Source: Treponema rectale | Lineage (GTDB): Bacteria; Spirochaetota; Spirochaetia; Treponematales; Treponemataceae | DNA length: 64,000 nt | Direction: 5' to 3' | Assembly (NCBI RefSeq): GCF_014202035.1 | Contig: NZ_JACHFR010000002.1 | Span: 124,001 to 188,000, forward strand | In this document: positions 52,300 to 61,193 of the stretch, piece by piece | Numbering within the stretch: position 1 is the first letter of the stretch | How the letters are laid out: each line of letters opens with the position of its first letter | Position numbers and translations under genes: made by a program | Notes under the pieces: model-generated | What the model saw: the letters and a program-made list of their open reading frames with translations, nothing else | Databases searched by the model: none | Told to the model about the DNA's origin: nothing

Positions 52300-52573
52300 A
52301 TATCATGTTAAGTTTTTATTTTTGGGGATATTTACGGTATTGTTAAACATTGTTTTAATATATTTTTTTAAAGATACTACGCATCCTTTTGTTTTTCTTA
52401 TTTTAAATTTTTTGAGTTGCTTATTTTTACTTCCAAATGCAATTCATAATATTCAAGCTGGGCAAGACCCAACACCTACTGATTGGAGAATATTTTTTGG
52501 TCTAATAATTTGGACGATAGGTTCAATTATTGGTCTGATAATATGTGTAGTATATTTAATTAAATTTTTATAA
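52289..52573 (+). CDS. Three-helix membrane protein, probable immunity protein 2
   Basis: 94 residues, almost entirely membrane: helices at about 8-28, 33-50 and 67-92, with a short polar loop (NIQAGQDPTPTDWR) between the second and third. The start lies inside cassette 2, which is the usual coupling for toxin and immunity genes. An integral membrane immunity protein suggests that the toxin acts in or at the membrane. No family recognised. Confidence 0.65.
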   Translation: MKNKYHVKFLFLGIFTVLLNIVLIYFFKDTTHPFVFLILNFLSCLFLLPNAIHNIQAGQDPTPTDWRIFFGLIIWTIGSIIGLIICVVYLIKFL

Positions 52574-52599
52574 TTTTTTTTGAAAATATAAAAAAATTA

Positions 52600-53011
52600 A
52601 AGGCGGTGCTAAATCAGTATCTGATGCACCGGGTCTGCAAGACCTAATCAAGTGCATCATTTTGCAACTAATAAAAGTTCAAAATATACACAATCGATGT
52701 CAGATATTGCTGATAAATATAGACTAAAAATTGTTGCTCAAGGTCAGGTAGATTTTATGACCGGGGATTTTAATTGTGAAATTACTGATACAGGAGCTGG
52801 TGCTTCATTTGAAGTAAACATGGCTTCTGTCTCTGGAACAATTGGAGGTAAGTTAAAAACTGAAAATCGAGATATAAAAGCTACAGTAAGTGGCTCTGTA
52901 GGCATAAATTTTGGTGGTGGTATTCAGTTTGATTTAGATAGAGGTATAAAAATTAATGCAGCATTTATTTTTGGTGGTTGTATTGAAATTTCTTGGAGGA
53001 AACGTAAATGA
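52600..53011 (+). pseudogene. Broken Rhs tip 3 with an AHH/HNH-type nuclease start
   Basis: Two frames together give the usual sequence before an Rhs nuclease: GGAKSVSDAPGL in one frame, then RPNQVHHFATNKSSKYTQSMSDIADKYRLK in the other, with a TGA upstream. VHHFATNK...YT resembles the first half of AHH-type HNH/EndoVII nucleases. The second half (usually a GRHP..YH element) is missing. It is replaced by a Gly-rich beta-like stretch (ATVSGSVGINFGGGIQFDLD). The annotated frame begins at GTG 52652. No rhs core or repeat precedes it, so it was joined to cassette 2 by deletion. Confidence 0.6.
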
Positions 53012-53373
53012 AGATTAGGAATTTAATAATATCATTATCTGTTTTTATTATTAATGTAATATTAGGAATTGTATTTTATAAAAAAAATGCAGAAACAGAA
53101 AAAATCTCATTTAGTTCTTGTGTATTTATTATAATATTATCTTATATAGTTTATGCATTTGTAAATTTACATTTATTTGTGCTACGTACATTGAAGCAAG
53201 ATGTTAATTCTGAAGTATTTACTTTTCTAGGTACATTTGTTTGTACGTTAGCATTTATTGTTATTATGGTTAATATAAGACATGATCCTTTTTTATATTT
53301 GCCATTGTTATTTATTACTTCAATACTCGGTACATTAATCAATTATATAATATATCGTATTACTAAACGATAA
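53008..53373 (+). CDS. Four-helix membrane protein, probable immunity protein 3
   Basis: 121 residues with four predicted transmembrane helices (about 4-22, 34-54, 67-88, 94-115). ATGA overlaps the stop of the broken tip 3, and repeat R4 begins 2 nt after its stop, so it holds the immunity position. No family recognised. It may protect against a tip that has since decayed or been replaced by the Gly-rich segment upstream. Confidence 0.6.
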   Translation: MKIRNLIISLSVFIINVILGIVFYKKNAETEKISFSSCVFIIILSYIVYAFVNLHLFVLRTLKQDVNSEVFTFLGTFVCTLAFIVIMVNIRHDPFLYLPLLFITSILGTLINYIIYRITKR

Positions 53374-53374
53374 A

Positions 53375-53440
53375 TATTCCCATCAATAGAAATTTGTCTG
53401 CCTCATGTCAGAAAACCGTAAGCCCTGCATACAAAACGCA
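53375..53440 (+). repeat. Rhs-cassette repeat, copy R4 (partial)
   Basis: The first 66 bp of the repeat, from TATTCCCATCAATAG to ATACAAAACGCA, then an abrupt change to unrelated sequence. This marks the right edge of the Rhs island next to the GH43 operon. Confidence 0.9.
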
Positions 53441-53471
53441 AACGTTGCATTTGATTTAACAATTCAAGAAT

Positions 53472-53516
53472 AAAAAAAGGACTGACCTGCAAGCCTTTCT
53501 GCCTGAAGTCAGTCCT
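53472..53516 (-). terminator. Intrinsic terminator of the GH43 operon
   Basis: On the minus strand AGGACTGAC (53508-53516) pairs with GTCAGTCCT (53478-53486); seven Ts follow. Confidence 0.85.
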
Positions 53517-53535
53517 GTATTACTAAAAAACAAAA

Positions 53536-54621
53536 CTATCTGTTAAGAAGTTTTTCCAGTTCTTCTTCCGTTACGCGTACTGTATTTGCATGGCGTACAC
53601 CGAATGGAAGTGAATATTCTTTTTCATCAAGAAGGCGCCAGTCTGCAGGATCTGCTTCAAGATCTGTAGTTTCCCAGCATCCGAATACACCGTCTCTTCC
53701 ATAGAAGTCTGCGTAAAGATACCATTTGTTTTCTTCCGGAAGTTTAATAATGAACGGACCTTCTGTATACATCTGTTCATCCTGTTTTGTTCCGCGGGTA
53801 ATGTATTTTTTATTATTAATTACAGTGAATGAACCAGGTTTAAGCGAAGTTGATTTTGCTTCCTGAATATCTTTTGCATCATTTGCTTCACCCTTAAAGA
53901 ACATGTACCAGCTGCTGTCATTTTTAATAAGGGTTGCATCGATTTCTGTAATGTTGTTTCCATTATCATCAAGAAGTTCAAAGAAAAGTTCCGGCTTGCT
54001 GAATGTAACAAAATCTTTTGTGTAGTTTACATATGTTCTGTTAATAACACTGTTTCCTTCAAGATCTCCGTCTCCGCTCCAGATTACACCATATTCACCG
54101 CGAGTCTCATCATAGAAAACCTCAGGAGCCCATGCATGCATATCAGGCCATCCGTGTGCCCTTCTGTTTGCTGTAGCTTCAGGTGTAAACTGTGCAAAAT
54201 CAATACGGCGGGTATTTGTAAAGTGAATCAAATCATCTGAATCTGCAACGATAAGATAAGGACTTGGATTTGACCAGTAACCTTCACTGATGGCAGCAGG
54301 TGTCTGCCACAATGTCCAGTCGGTTGCAATCATAATGAATTTACCGTCATTCTTACGGTAAACAAAAGGATCGCGGATACGATTACCGCCAATACCTTCT
54401 ACAACATATGCCGGTTTTCCGCCATTCAAGTTTTCCCAATGAAGTCCGTCACGACTGTAAGCCAGGAACAATGCATTTTCTTCTGCTGAGTTTCCCTGTC
54501 CCAGGAAATATGAAAGTACCCAGGCACCTTTTTTTTCTGACATTTTTTTCTCCTTTTTTGAGCACGATGTAAATGCGAAAGCTACACTAAGCATCATCAA
54601 TAAGCCCATAATTTTTTTCAT
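53536..54621 (-). CDS. GH43-like glycoside hydrolase lipoprotein
   Basis: 361 residues from the ATG at 54621, giving MKKIMGLLMMLSVAFAFTSC with lipobox Cys20 and GGAGG upstream. The five-bladed propeller has the GH43/GH32-like features NRIRDPFVYRKNDGKFIMIATDW (first Asp), HAWAPEVFYDE, EIDATLIK (second Asp) and YTEGPFIIKL (acid Glu). It is a paralogue of the next gene upstream, but exported and membrane-anchored. Probable target is arabinose- or xylose-containing plant polysaccharide; exact bond unknown. Confidence 0.82.
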   Translation of the reverse strand: MKKIMGLLMMLSVAFAFTSCSKKEKKMSEKKGAWVLSYFLGQGNSAEENALFLAYSRDGLHWENLNGGKPAYVVEGIGGNRIRDPFVYRKNDGKFIMIATDWTLWQTPAAISEGYWSNPSPYLIVADSDDLIHFTNTRRIDFAQFTPEATANRRAHGWPDMHAWAPEVFYDETRGEYGVIWSGDGDLEGNSVINRTYVNYTKDFVTFSKPELFFELLDDNGNNITEIDATLIKNDSSWYMFFKGEANDAKDIQEAKSTSLKPGSFTVINNKKYITRGTKQDEQMYTEGPFIIKLPEENKWYLYADFYGRDGVFGCWETTDLEADPADWRLLDEKEYSLPFGVRHANTVRVTEEELEKLLNR

Positions 54622-54634
54622 ATGAAAACCTCCG

Positions 54635-55849
54635 CTATATATTCTCAAGTCCGAAAGCCCGTACAAGAGATATTGCCTCTTCCAGTGTGACGCTGACGGT
54701 AGAACCATGACGTATTACCCCGTCCGGAAATTCCGTAGCATCATTTTCTGATTTCCAGTTTTTTAAATCCGTAGAACTGAATGCTCCAAAAACTTTTTCT
54801 GCGTGAGCATCATGACAGTCTACAAAAAGATACCACAAGTTTCTGTCCTTGTACGGACGGAATGCAAATGGTCCTTCCCCTTCATTATACAAAGAACCGG
54901 TTACTTTAGTAATATCACCGTTTCCTTTATCTTTACTGTAAATTACATTAGAAAAATCTTTAGCCGCATCAAAAGAGTGAGAATCCAGGGACGAAGCTTC
55001 TACCTGACCAATTCCATGCTGATGCTCAACCTGATCCTTAAAAAACAGATAATATTTTTTTTCTGAAGAACCTGTCATTGCAGTGTCAGTTAAAACACTG
55101 GCATCAATATTCGCACTGGAATTTGCAAAATAAATTTCTCCCGGCGTAAAGGTTTCAAAATCATTCGTCCAGTTTACCCAGGTTTCATTATATTCCCTGT
55201 CATCAGAAATTTTTCTATGGCCGTTTTCTTCTCCGTCACCACTCCAGATAACCCCATAGCGGTATTCCGTTCCGTCTTTTGCAACATGAATTACTTTTGC
55301 ACAGCCATTTTCATCTGTGTCAAAAACAACTTCCGGTGCCCAGCAGTGCATGTAATTGCCGCAGTTTTTATAGAATTCTTTTTTTAATTCATCACTGACC
55401 ATCTGAATCTGACGGGGATTGCTCCAGTGAATCATGTCAGGACTGTCTGCAAAAATAAGGCAGGTGGTATTAACATCCCAGTAATTGTCGGTTTCGTAAT
55501 CCCAGGAATTTTCTTTACTGATGCTTCCGTCATACAGTCTGTGATTTGCGTGAACTTTTTCTGCTCCGTAGAGAGTCCAGTCTGTTGCAATCATAAGATA
55601 AGTTCCGTCTGCTTTCTTTACAATATACGGATCCCTTATAAGATTTGAACCAATGCCTTCAACTGTATAAACAGGATTATTTTTATTCAAAGCTTTCCAT
55701 TTTAATCCGTCTACAGTAAGGGCAAGATAAAGCGACTGATCTTTAAGGGAATGATCGCTGTCTTTAAAATATGCCATAACCCTCAGACAAAGATTATCTT
55801 TTGCCTGAGCAACAAGTTCTTCAAATTTCTTTACGTCTGCTTCTGCCAT
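54635..55849 (-). CDS. GH43-like glycoside hydrolase, cytoplasmic paralogue
   Basis: 404 residues without a signal peptide. It shares the same blocks as the lipoprotein gene beside it: VEGIGSNLIRDPYIVKKADGTYLMIATDWTLYG, MHCWAPEVVFD, YGVIWSGDGE, IDASVLTD and YNEGEGPFAFRP. The pair looks like a duplication followed by a change of location. The ATG follows the stop of the upstream GH43 gene with no gap. Inference: it finishes, inside the cell, oligosaccharides trimmed outside. Confidence 0.82.
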   Translation of the reverse strand: MAEADVKKFEELVAQAKDNLCLRVMAYFKDSDHSLKDQSLYLALTVDGLKWKALNKNNPVYTVEGIGSNLIRDPYIVKKADGTYLMIATDWTLYGAEKVHANHRLYDGSISKENSWDYETDNYWDVNTTCLIFADSPDMIHWSNPRQIQMVSDELKKEFYKNCGNYMHCWAPEVVFDTDENGCAKVIHVAKDGTEYRYGVIWSGDGEENGHRKISDDREYNETWVNWTNDFETFTPGEIYFANSSANIDASVLTDTAMTGSSEKKYYLFFKDQVEHQHGIGQVEASSLDSHSFDAAKDFSNVIYSKDKGNGDITKVTGSLYNEGEGPFAFRPYKDRNLWYLFVDCHDAHAEKVFGAFSSTDLKNWKSENDATEFPDGVIRHGSTVSVTLEEAISLVRAFGLENI

Positions 55850-56959
55850 TTATTCTGCCTCACCAAAATCTGGAGTTCCGTCTGCTTTCCATTCAATCTC
55901 TTTTACCCTGGCACTTCTGTGAGGATCAAAAAGTCCGTCTTTTGTAGTACTGTAAATTGCACCACCTGTATAAAGCCCGTAATAATTTCTTGCATGGTAA
56001 ACAATAAGATCTTTTCCGTCTTTATCGGTTGTAAAAGAACAGTGCCCCGGACCGTAAACACTGTTTGCAATGGAAGTAGTAAACACAGGAACCGGAGATT
56101 TTTTCCATGAAGTCATTTTTGTAAGGTCAGAATCTTTTTCTGCCGTAAGAAGTCCAAGACAATAAGCTTCATCACAGGCACTGGCACTGTATGCAATAAA
56201 GACTTTACCGTTTCGTTTAAGAATTGCAGGCCCTTCATTAACATTTACGTTTCCGGAATTATGTTCATAATGACCGCCGCGGAATTCAAAAGTTTCTGTT
56301 CCATACTCCCATCCGTACTCTGGAACAGCAATTATTGCAGCATCCGTTACTTTTGTAAAATCAGCAGGATTTGTTTTTCCGATAAAAATGCAGGACCAGC
56401 CGTTATTGTTTGCACCGTTTACATAAGACTTCCCGTGAAGAGTAAAGCAGCTTCCGCCTTTTACTTCATCAAAAGGCCCGTCTTTATAAACATACTGCGC
56501 CCAGGTATAGTACCACTGACCGTCAACTTCAAAAGCAGTTCCGTCAAGGTTAAAGCAGGTCATTATATCTTCACTTCCCCCTGGAACCGTTGCCTTAATT
56601 TTTCCAAGCAGCTTCCATTCACCTGTTAAAGGATCTGAATCCGAACACTTAGCTACATGAGAACGGACTGACCATACATTATTCTTTTCTACGCCTGCCG
56701 TAAAAAACAAATACCAGGCCCCTTCTATAAAATGAATTTCAGGAGCCCACACATGAGGATAAAGATTTTTCATCCAGCCAGTATCTGCAATTCCCAGAGT
56801 ATATTCCTGAGCTGATTCAAGTTCCTCAAGAGAAGAGGCTTTGCGGATAATCAGCCGGTCAAAAGCATGATATGTAGCTGTATAATAGTAGAAACCGTCA
56901 CTATGACGATAAACCCACGGATCTGCCTGATTTAAAGTAATTGGATTATTATATTTCAT
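55850..56959 (-). CDS. GH43 exo-alpha-L-arabinofuranosidase-like enzyme
   Basis: 369 residues with no signal peptide. It has the catalytic GH43 set: general base Asp in NQADPWVYRH, pKa-modulating Asp in CFNLDGTAFEVDG and acid Glu in VNEGPAIL. HVWAPEIHFIEGAWYLFFTAG and VYGPGHCSFTTDKDGKD are typical of alpha-L-arabinofuranosidase/arabinosidase subfamilies. It is first in the operon and divergent from a LacI regulator 158 bp away. GGAG lies before the ATG. Confidence 0.88.
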   Translation of the reverse strand: MKYNNPITLNQADPWVYRHSDGFYYYTATYHAFDRLIIRKASSLEELESAQEYTLGIADTGWMKNLYPHVWAPEIHFIEGAWYLFFTAGVEKNNVWSVRSHVAKCSDSDPLTGEWKLLGKIKATVPGGSEDIMTCFNLDGTAFEVDGQWYYTWAQYVYKDGPFDEVKGGSCFTLHGKSYVNGANNNGWSCIFIGKTNPADFTKVTDAAIIAVPEYGWEYGTETFEFRGGHYEHNSGNVNVNEGPAILKRNGKVFIAYSASACDEAYCLGLLTAEKDSDLTKMTSWKKSPVPVFTTSIANSVYGPGHCSFTTDKDGKDLIVYHARNYYGLYTGGAIYSTTKDGLFDPHRSARVKEIEWKADGTPDFGEAE

Positions 56960-57064
56960 AATTTGCTCCGAATAAAAATAAAGTATCAGCCTGTCTGTAA
57001 AAATTATATTTCCTTAAGCCTTTTTATAAATTCTTGCGTTCCTTTGATAAATCCCTTATAATTT

Positions 57065-57086
57065 ATGAAAAGGTTTTCATTATAAA
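57065..57086 (+). promoter_or_regulatory. Candidate LacI-family operator next to the -10 of the regulator gene
   Basis: ATGAAAA-GG-TTTTCAT (57065-57080) is a perfect inverted repeat of the shape bound by LacI-family proteins (TGAAAnnnnTTTCA). It directly abuts TATAAA (57081-57086). It lies in the shared intergenic space of the regulator and the GH43 operon, so one site could control both. Confidence 0.55.
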
Positions 57087-57117
57087 ATTATATTACCATA
57101 ATGGTTCAAGGTGTACA

Positions 57118-58149
57118 ATGAAAAAAAACATCACAATTGTTGATATCGCGCGAGAAGCCGGTGTTTCAGTTTCTACAGTTTCAAGAGTTCTTACCGGCAA
57201 AGTAAAGGTCAACGAAGAAAAACGTAAAAAAATTCAGGCTGTTATTGATAAGTATAATTTTCAACCTAACGCTTTAGCCCGTGGCCTTATCAGCAGCAAA
57301 TCAAACCTTATTGGAATCCTTACAGCAGACATCCGCAACCCGTTTTACTCAACTCTTTTTGTAAGCTGTGAACAGGCAGCCACTGAAAGAGGATACAACC
57401 TGCTGCTTTGTAATTCTTTCAGTGACAGGCTGAATGAATTTTCTCTGGTAGACCGTCTTTCTCAGCAGAAGGTAGATGCAATGATTCTTATAGGCGGTGC
57501 TCCTGATGAAATAAACACTGATCAGGAATACGCTTCAAAAGTAAATGCAATTGCTGAAGACACTCCTGTTATCGTTACCGGAAATCTTACCGGAGCAAAC
57601 TGTACCCGTGTAAATATTAACGAAAAAAAAGCCATGACCCTTGTTATGGATTATCTTCTTTCTCTAAAAGGAATCAACAGCATTGCCTTTGCCGGAGGAA
57701 GCTGCAAAAACTTATCAAAAGTCATTTTACATGACTGCTATAAAACCATGCTGAAAAAAAAGGGAATACCATACATTCCTGAATTTGATGTAGAAAATGA
57801 ACGCTATGATGAAGTCGGCGGACATGAAGCCATGAACAAAATCTTCGACAGCGGAAAAGTTCCTGACGTAGTAATTGCCGTTAATGACTTTACGGCAGTT
57901 GGCATCCTTAAATCTATCCATGAGCATAATCTGAATGTTCCTCAGGATATAAGCGTTGTCAGTTTTGATGATACTTATATTGCTTCGCTTGTTACACCGC
58001 AGCTTACAAGTATCGGATATAATTACTGGGAATTCGGAGAAAAAATCATCTCTACCGCAATCAAGCTTATTGAGGGCGAAGATGTTCCATCAGAAATTCT
58101 TATTGAACCAAAGCTTATTATCAGAGGTTCCTGCAAAACTGAAAAATAA
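57118..58149 (+). CDS. LacI-family transcriptional regulator
   Basis: 343 residues. The helix-turn-helix is ITIVDIAREAGVSVSTVSRVLTGKVKVNEEKRKKIQAVIDKYNFQPNALARGL, and the effector domain follows (NLIGILTADIRNPFYSTLF ... DISVVSFDDTYIASLVTPQLTSI), with FDD in the sugar-binding loop. I place the start at the ATG at 57118 because AAGGTG lies upstream and the HTH begins at residue 5. Probably controls the divergent GH43 genes in response to a pentose or arabino-oligosaccharide; that is inference from position. Confidence 0.9.
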   Translation: MKKNITIVDIAREAGVSVSTVSRVLTGKVKVNEEKRKKIQAVIDKYNFQPNALARGLISSKSNLIGILTADIRNPFYSTLFVSCEQAATERGYNLLLCNSFSDRLNEFSLVDRLSQQKVDAMILIGGAPDEINTDQEYASKVNAIAEDTPVIVTGNLTGANCTRVNINEKKAMTLVMDYLLSLKGINSIAFAGGSCKNLSKVILHDCYKTMLKKKGIPYIPEFDVENERYDEVGGHEAMNKIFDSGKVPDVVIAVNDFTAVGILKSIHEHNLNVPQDISVVSFDDTYIASLVTPQLTSIGYNYWEFGEKIISTAIKLIEGEDVPSEILIEPKLIIRGSCKTEK

Positions 58150-58240
58150 CACAGGTTTATCTAAAATTTAAAATACTTAAAGATTCATATTTGAAAAATC
58201 CTTCATAATTGCTTACGTTAAATTATGGAGGACTTTTTTT

Positions 58241-59587
58241 ATGAAAAAGATTTTTCTTACCGCAGCAGTTTTAACAGCAGCTGCCTCTGTTTCTGTCTAC
58301 CCGGAAAAATTAACAATAAAAAATACAATAGGCTCAGATTTAGATACTCTTGGTGAATATGATTTATATTCACATACAAAACAGAAAGTGTATTCTGCAT
58401 CAGGAGACACAATTTCTGAAAATGACAGTCTCGCTTTTGGAGATGAACTTCAGGCGGAATTCGAATCTGATTCAATAGAAATAAAAGGACGTCTGGAATT
58501 TTTATGGACTGATAATGAAGAAGCATATTCTGATCTTATTTTTATTCCATCGGGATACGTCTACTTTAAACCTTCACAATATTTTTCTATTGCAGCAGGT
58601 AATAATTTTTACAAACGGTTTTCAATTCCCTCAGCATATCTTGCCGCTGCAGATGATACTACTAAATACGGAAGACTGCTGACTGATTCTCTGGGGCACG
58701 AAGAATATTTTGGAACAGATTCTTTTTCTGTTTTCAGCAATGGTTTTGCTTTAGGTGCCACAAGTGAATGGAACTGGGGAGACTACAACCAGTTTAATCT
58801 TATCCTTGCAGCCGGTTCTACAATGTATCCGGGAAAAAATGAATTTGAATCGGCTTATGATTTTGGAACAGACTTTAACGTTACAGAGTTTATGGATTTT
58901 GGATTTACCATTCATAACTTTACGGCAGAGGATTATAAAATGGGATTCTTTGCAGGACTGACTTCTATAGATAATCTTATTCTCAATGCAGCTTTCTATT
59001 ACAATTTTACAACTTCAGACTACCTGCCTGAAACCTGCGTCATCGGAAATGATGATGAAGACAATGATATTTACAAATTCAAAAAGCAGTCTACAAAATA
59101 TGCTGTCGGCTTAAGCGGCGGATACAATTTTGAAAACCTCGGTTTCAGTATTTATGCAGATGTGATTTCCGGACTTAACGATGAATACATTGGAACTATA
59201 AAATACTATGACAGCAACGGAAACCTTATCGACACAAAAACAGCAACAATTTCCCGAGGTTCAACCATAGTAAAATATAAAAACGGAAAAGCAAAACGCA
59301 ATGATAAATTTACTTCAGGTGCAATACCTTTCTATCATCAGCTCAGACTGTCAAAAACAATATCAGAAAACCTTGAACTGGAATTGAATTTCAAACTCAG
59401 GACGATGTTCGGAAATACAGATTCAACCTGGACTACCCTTTATCCGAAAGTCACCGTTGAACTTCCTTCTGATGCAGGGAGTATCAGTACAGGTATCCGG
59501 TTCGACTGGAACAATGCTCAATACGACGGACTTTCTTCAGTTTCAATTCCGCTTACCTGGAGCTATAAGTTTAAGAAAAAGTTCTAG
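58241..59587 (+). CDS. Predicted outer-membrane beta-barrel protein
   Basis: 448 residues with a signal peptide (MKKIFLTAAVLTAAASVSVYPE). The rest is built of alternating beta strands with Tyr/Phe-rich turns (FKPSQYFSIAAGNNFYKRF, NAAFYYNFTTSDY, GVSLSGGYNFENLGFSIYAD-like units) and ends in Phe (SYKFKKKF), the usual C-terminal residue of outer-membrane proteins. GGAGG lies before the ATG. Position beside the GH43 set suggests a glycan or sugar porin, but no family is recognised. Confidence 0.65.
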   Translation: MKKIFLTAAVLTAAASVSVYPEKLTIKNTIGSDLDTLGEYDLYSHTKQKVYSASGDTISENDSLAFGDELQAEFESDSIEIKGRLEFLWTDNEEAYSDLIFIPSGYVYFKPSQYFSIAAGNNFYKRFSIPSAYLAAADDTTKYGRLLTDSLGHEEYFGTDSFSVFSNGFALGATSEWNWGDYNQFNLILAAGSTMYPGKNEFESAYDFGTDFNVTEFMDFGFTIHNFTAEDYKMGFFAGLTSIDNLILNAAFYYNFTTSDYLPETCVIGNDDEDNDIYKFKKQSTKYAVGLSGGYNFENLGFSIYADVISGLNDEYIGTIKYYDSNGNLIDTKTATISRGSTIVKYKNGKAKRNDKFTSGAIPFYHQLRLSKTISENLELELNFKLRTMFGNTDSTWTTLYPKVTVELPSDAGSISTGIRFDWNNAQYDGLSSVSIPLTWSYKFKKKF

Positions 59588-59588
59588 C

Positions 59589-59634
59589 AAAAAAAAATGG
59601 GGCGCATCCGTAAACAAAATCCGGACACGCCCCA
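59589..59634 (-). terminator. Terminator of the VTC/DUF4956 operon
   Basis: TGGGGCG (59598-59604) pairs with CGCCCCA (59628-59634); on the minus strand T9 follows. The right side is AT-rich, so it may also stop the plus-strand barrel gene. Confidence 0.75.
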
Positions 59635-59651
59635 AATATAAATTTTTTTTT

Positions 59652-60326
59652 TTACAATACCGGCACCATCATATCTTCAGGATTTTCTATAATAATATTC
59701 AGATTACCGTTACGGGTTCTTAATTCATCAATAAAAGCTTTTGTATCAATATTTTTCTTCGGCTGAATCCAATACGAAATCGTAAACAGAGTTCCCATAT
59801 TGGAAGTCTTTACATTTTTTACATCATACTTTTCAACATACTTTTCAAAAATATCTGTAAACACATCTTTGTAATTCATATCTTCAGGAATCGTAATTTT
59901 AAGAATCTGTTTATCTTCAACTTTCCAAAGTCGGGATGTCAGAACAAAAATAATGCTTACACAGAATACAAGAAGGAATCCAACAAAGTAACTGTTAAGA
60001 CCGATTATAAGTCCCGTTGCAATTGAAAAGAAAACATAAAGAATGTCTTTTGAATCTCCAGGAATACTCCTGAAACGGCACAAAGCAAAAACCCCTGCAA
60101 GGGAAAGTGTCTTCTTAAGATCGCTGGCAATAAACGGAATCACAATAGTCATTATCACAGGAAGAAGCATAACTGTTATTACAAAATTCTTGGAAAACTT
60201 TTTATTTCTGTTTGCAAGAATATAACCGCAGGAAATCATCACTCCGGCAATAAGTCCAAGAATCATGTTCATAAAGATTGTTACATCTTCTGCCTTAATT
60301 GAAAAGCCCAATAAAAATTCTTTCAT
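59652..60326 (-). CDS. DUF4956 membrane protein
   Basis: 224 residues. Four transmembrane helices lie at about 15-35, 48-70, 82-98 and 105-130 (a second half of the membrane part reads LSLAGVFALCRFRSIPGDSKDILYVFFSIATGLIIGL, a strongly conserved block). A cytosolic domain of about 90 residues follows. DUF4956 proteins are regular partners of VTC-domain polyphosphate polymerases, as here, 21 nt downstream. Role presumed to be anchor or channel for the polymer. AGAGG precedes the ATG. Confidence 0.88.
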   Translation of the reverse strand: MKEFLLGFSIKAEDVTIFMNMILGLIAGVMISCGYILANRNKKFSKNFVITVMLLPVIMTIVIPFIASDLKKTLSLAGVFALCRFRSIPGDSKDILYVFFSIATGLIIGLNSYFVGFLLVFCVSIIFVLTSRLWKVEDKQILKITIPEDMNYKDVFTDIFEKYVEKYDVKNVKTSNMGTLFTISYWIQPKKNIDTKAFIDELRTRNGNLNIIIENPEDMMVPVL

Positions 60327-60347
60327 AATAAACCTCTGTCAGTAAAT

Positions 60348-61067
60348 TTATTTTTTTGTCAGCACGTAATTTTTATATTCCGTACCGTATTTAGAAAAAG
60401 AAGTGCTGTAAATTTTCCTTGAAGAAAGGAACCTTACAAACCATAACGGAAAAGCCTTAAATGCCTTTGCTTCCATAAGCCACTTTCCTTCCGGAAGAAG
60501 CTGCTGTCCATATGCAGGAGAATCCAGTCTCAGATCTGTTCTCCGGGACTGAATGTTCCTGTCAATTGTCAGGCGAAAATCTGAATTATTTTTTTCAAAG
60601 AACGCAAGACGGTCATAAGAAATAAAAACCTTCGGTTTTAAATTATAAAAATTCATGATGTAATCTATTTCTTTCATAACCTGAGGATTCATTTTTACTT
60701 CAGGGTTTTGAGGTATTATTCCTTTTTCAAAATATTCATATACATCAGAAAGAATAAAAGCCGTGCGCCGCTTATTTACAACGTGATCATATTTCTTCTT
60801 ACTTTCAAGATAAACTTTATCTGTCAGTGCAACTGTTCCATAGCTTCTTAAACGAATCTTTTCTTTAAATACAGGTTTTTCCAGCGATTTACGAATCAAT
60901 TCATCAGCTTCTGTATCGAGATATAAATTGCAGATGGAATAAGTTTTTCCGTCTTTATTAAACGGATCACTGTTCATGTATTCACCAATAATCGAAAGCA
61001 ATGCATTTTTGTCGTCATCATCGAGCATATATTTTATTTCACGCCTGTTGAAAACTTCAATTGCCAT
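60348..61067 (-). CDS. VTC-domain polyphosphate polymerase
   Basis: 239 residues of the VTC4 catalytic fold (triphosphate tunnel). Key parts are FNRREIKYMLDDDDKNALL at the start, IRLRSYG (basic tunnel residues), VYLESKKKYDHVVNKRRTAF (Glu-x-Lys, Lys, Arg-Arg), SYDRLAFF, RLTIDRNIQSR and LMEAKAFKAFPLWFVRFLS. The tunnel residues look complete. It should make polyphosphate from ATP at the membrane with DUF4956. AAGGAGG precedes the ATG. Confidence 0.9.
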   Translation of the reverse strand: MAIEVFNRREIKYMLDDDDKNALLSIIGEYMNSDPFNKDGKTYSICNLYLDTEADELIRKSLEKPVFKEKIRLRSYGTVALTDKVYLESKKKYDHVVNKRRTAFILSDVYEYFEKGIIPQNPEVKMNPQVMKEIDYIMNFYNLKPKVFISYDRLAFFEKNNSDFRLTIDRNIQSRRTDLRLDSPAYGQQLLPEGKWLMEAKAFKAFPLWFVRFLSSRKIYSTSFSKYGTEYKNYVLTKK

Positions 61068-61193
61068 CTTAATCTTACCTCCTTGAAAAAAAAGTATAAT
61101 TCAAAAACTCTTACAATTCTTAAAAAAATAAAATATAAAAAAAAATTATACGAATAATATTTATTTATATTTTGAATTCTTAAATTATCTTCA

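Noticed and set aside
45431-53440. CRISPR array
   Set aside because: Four repeat copies of about 66-172 bp at kilobase spacing with genes between; not short regular repeats with spacers.
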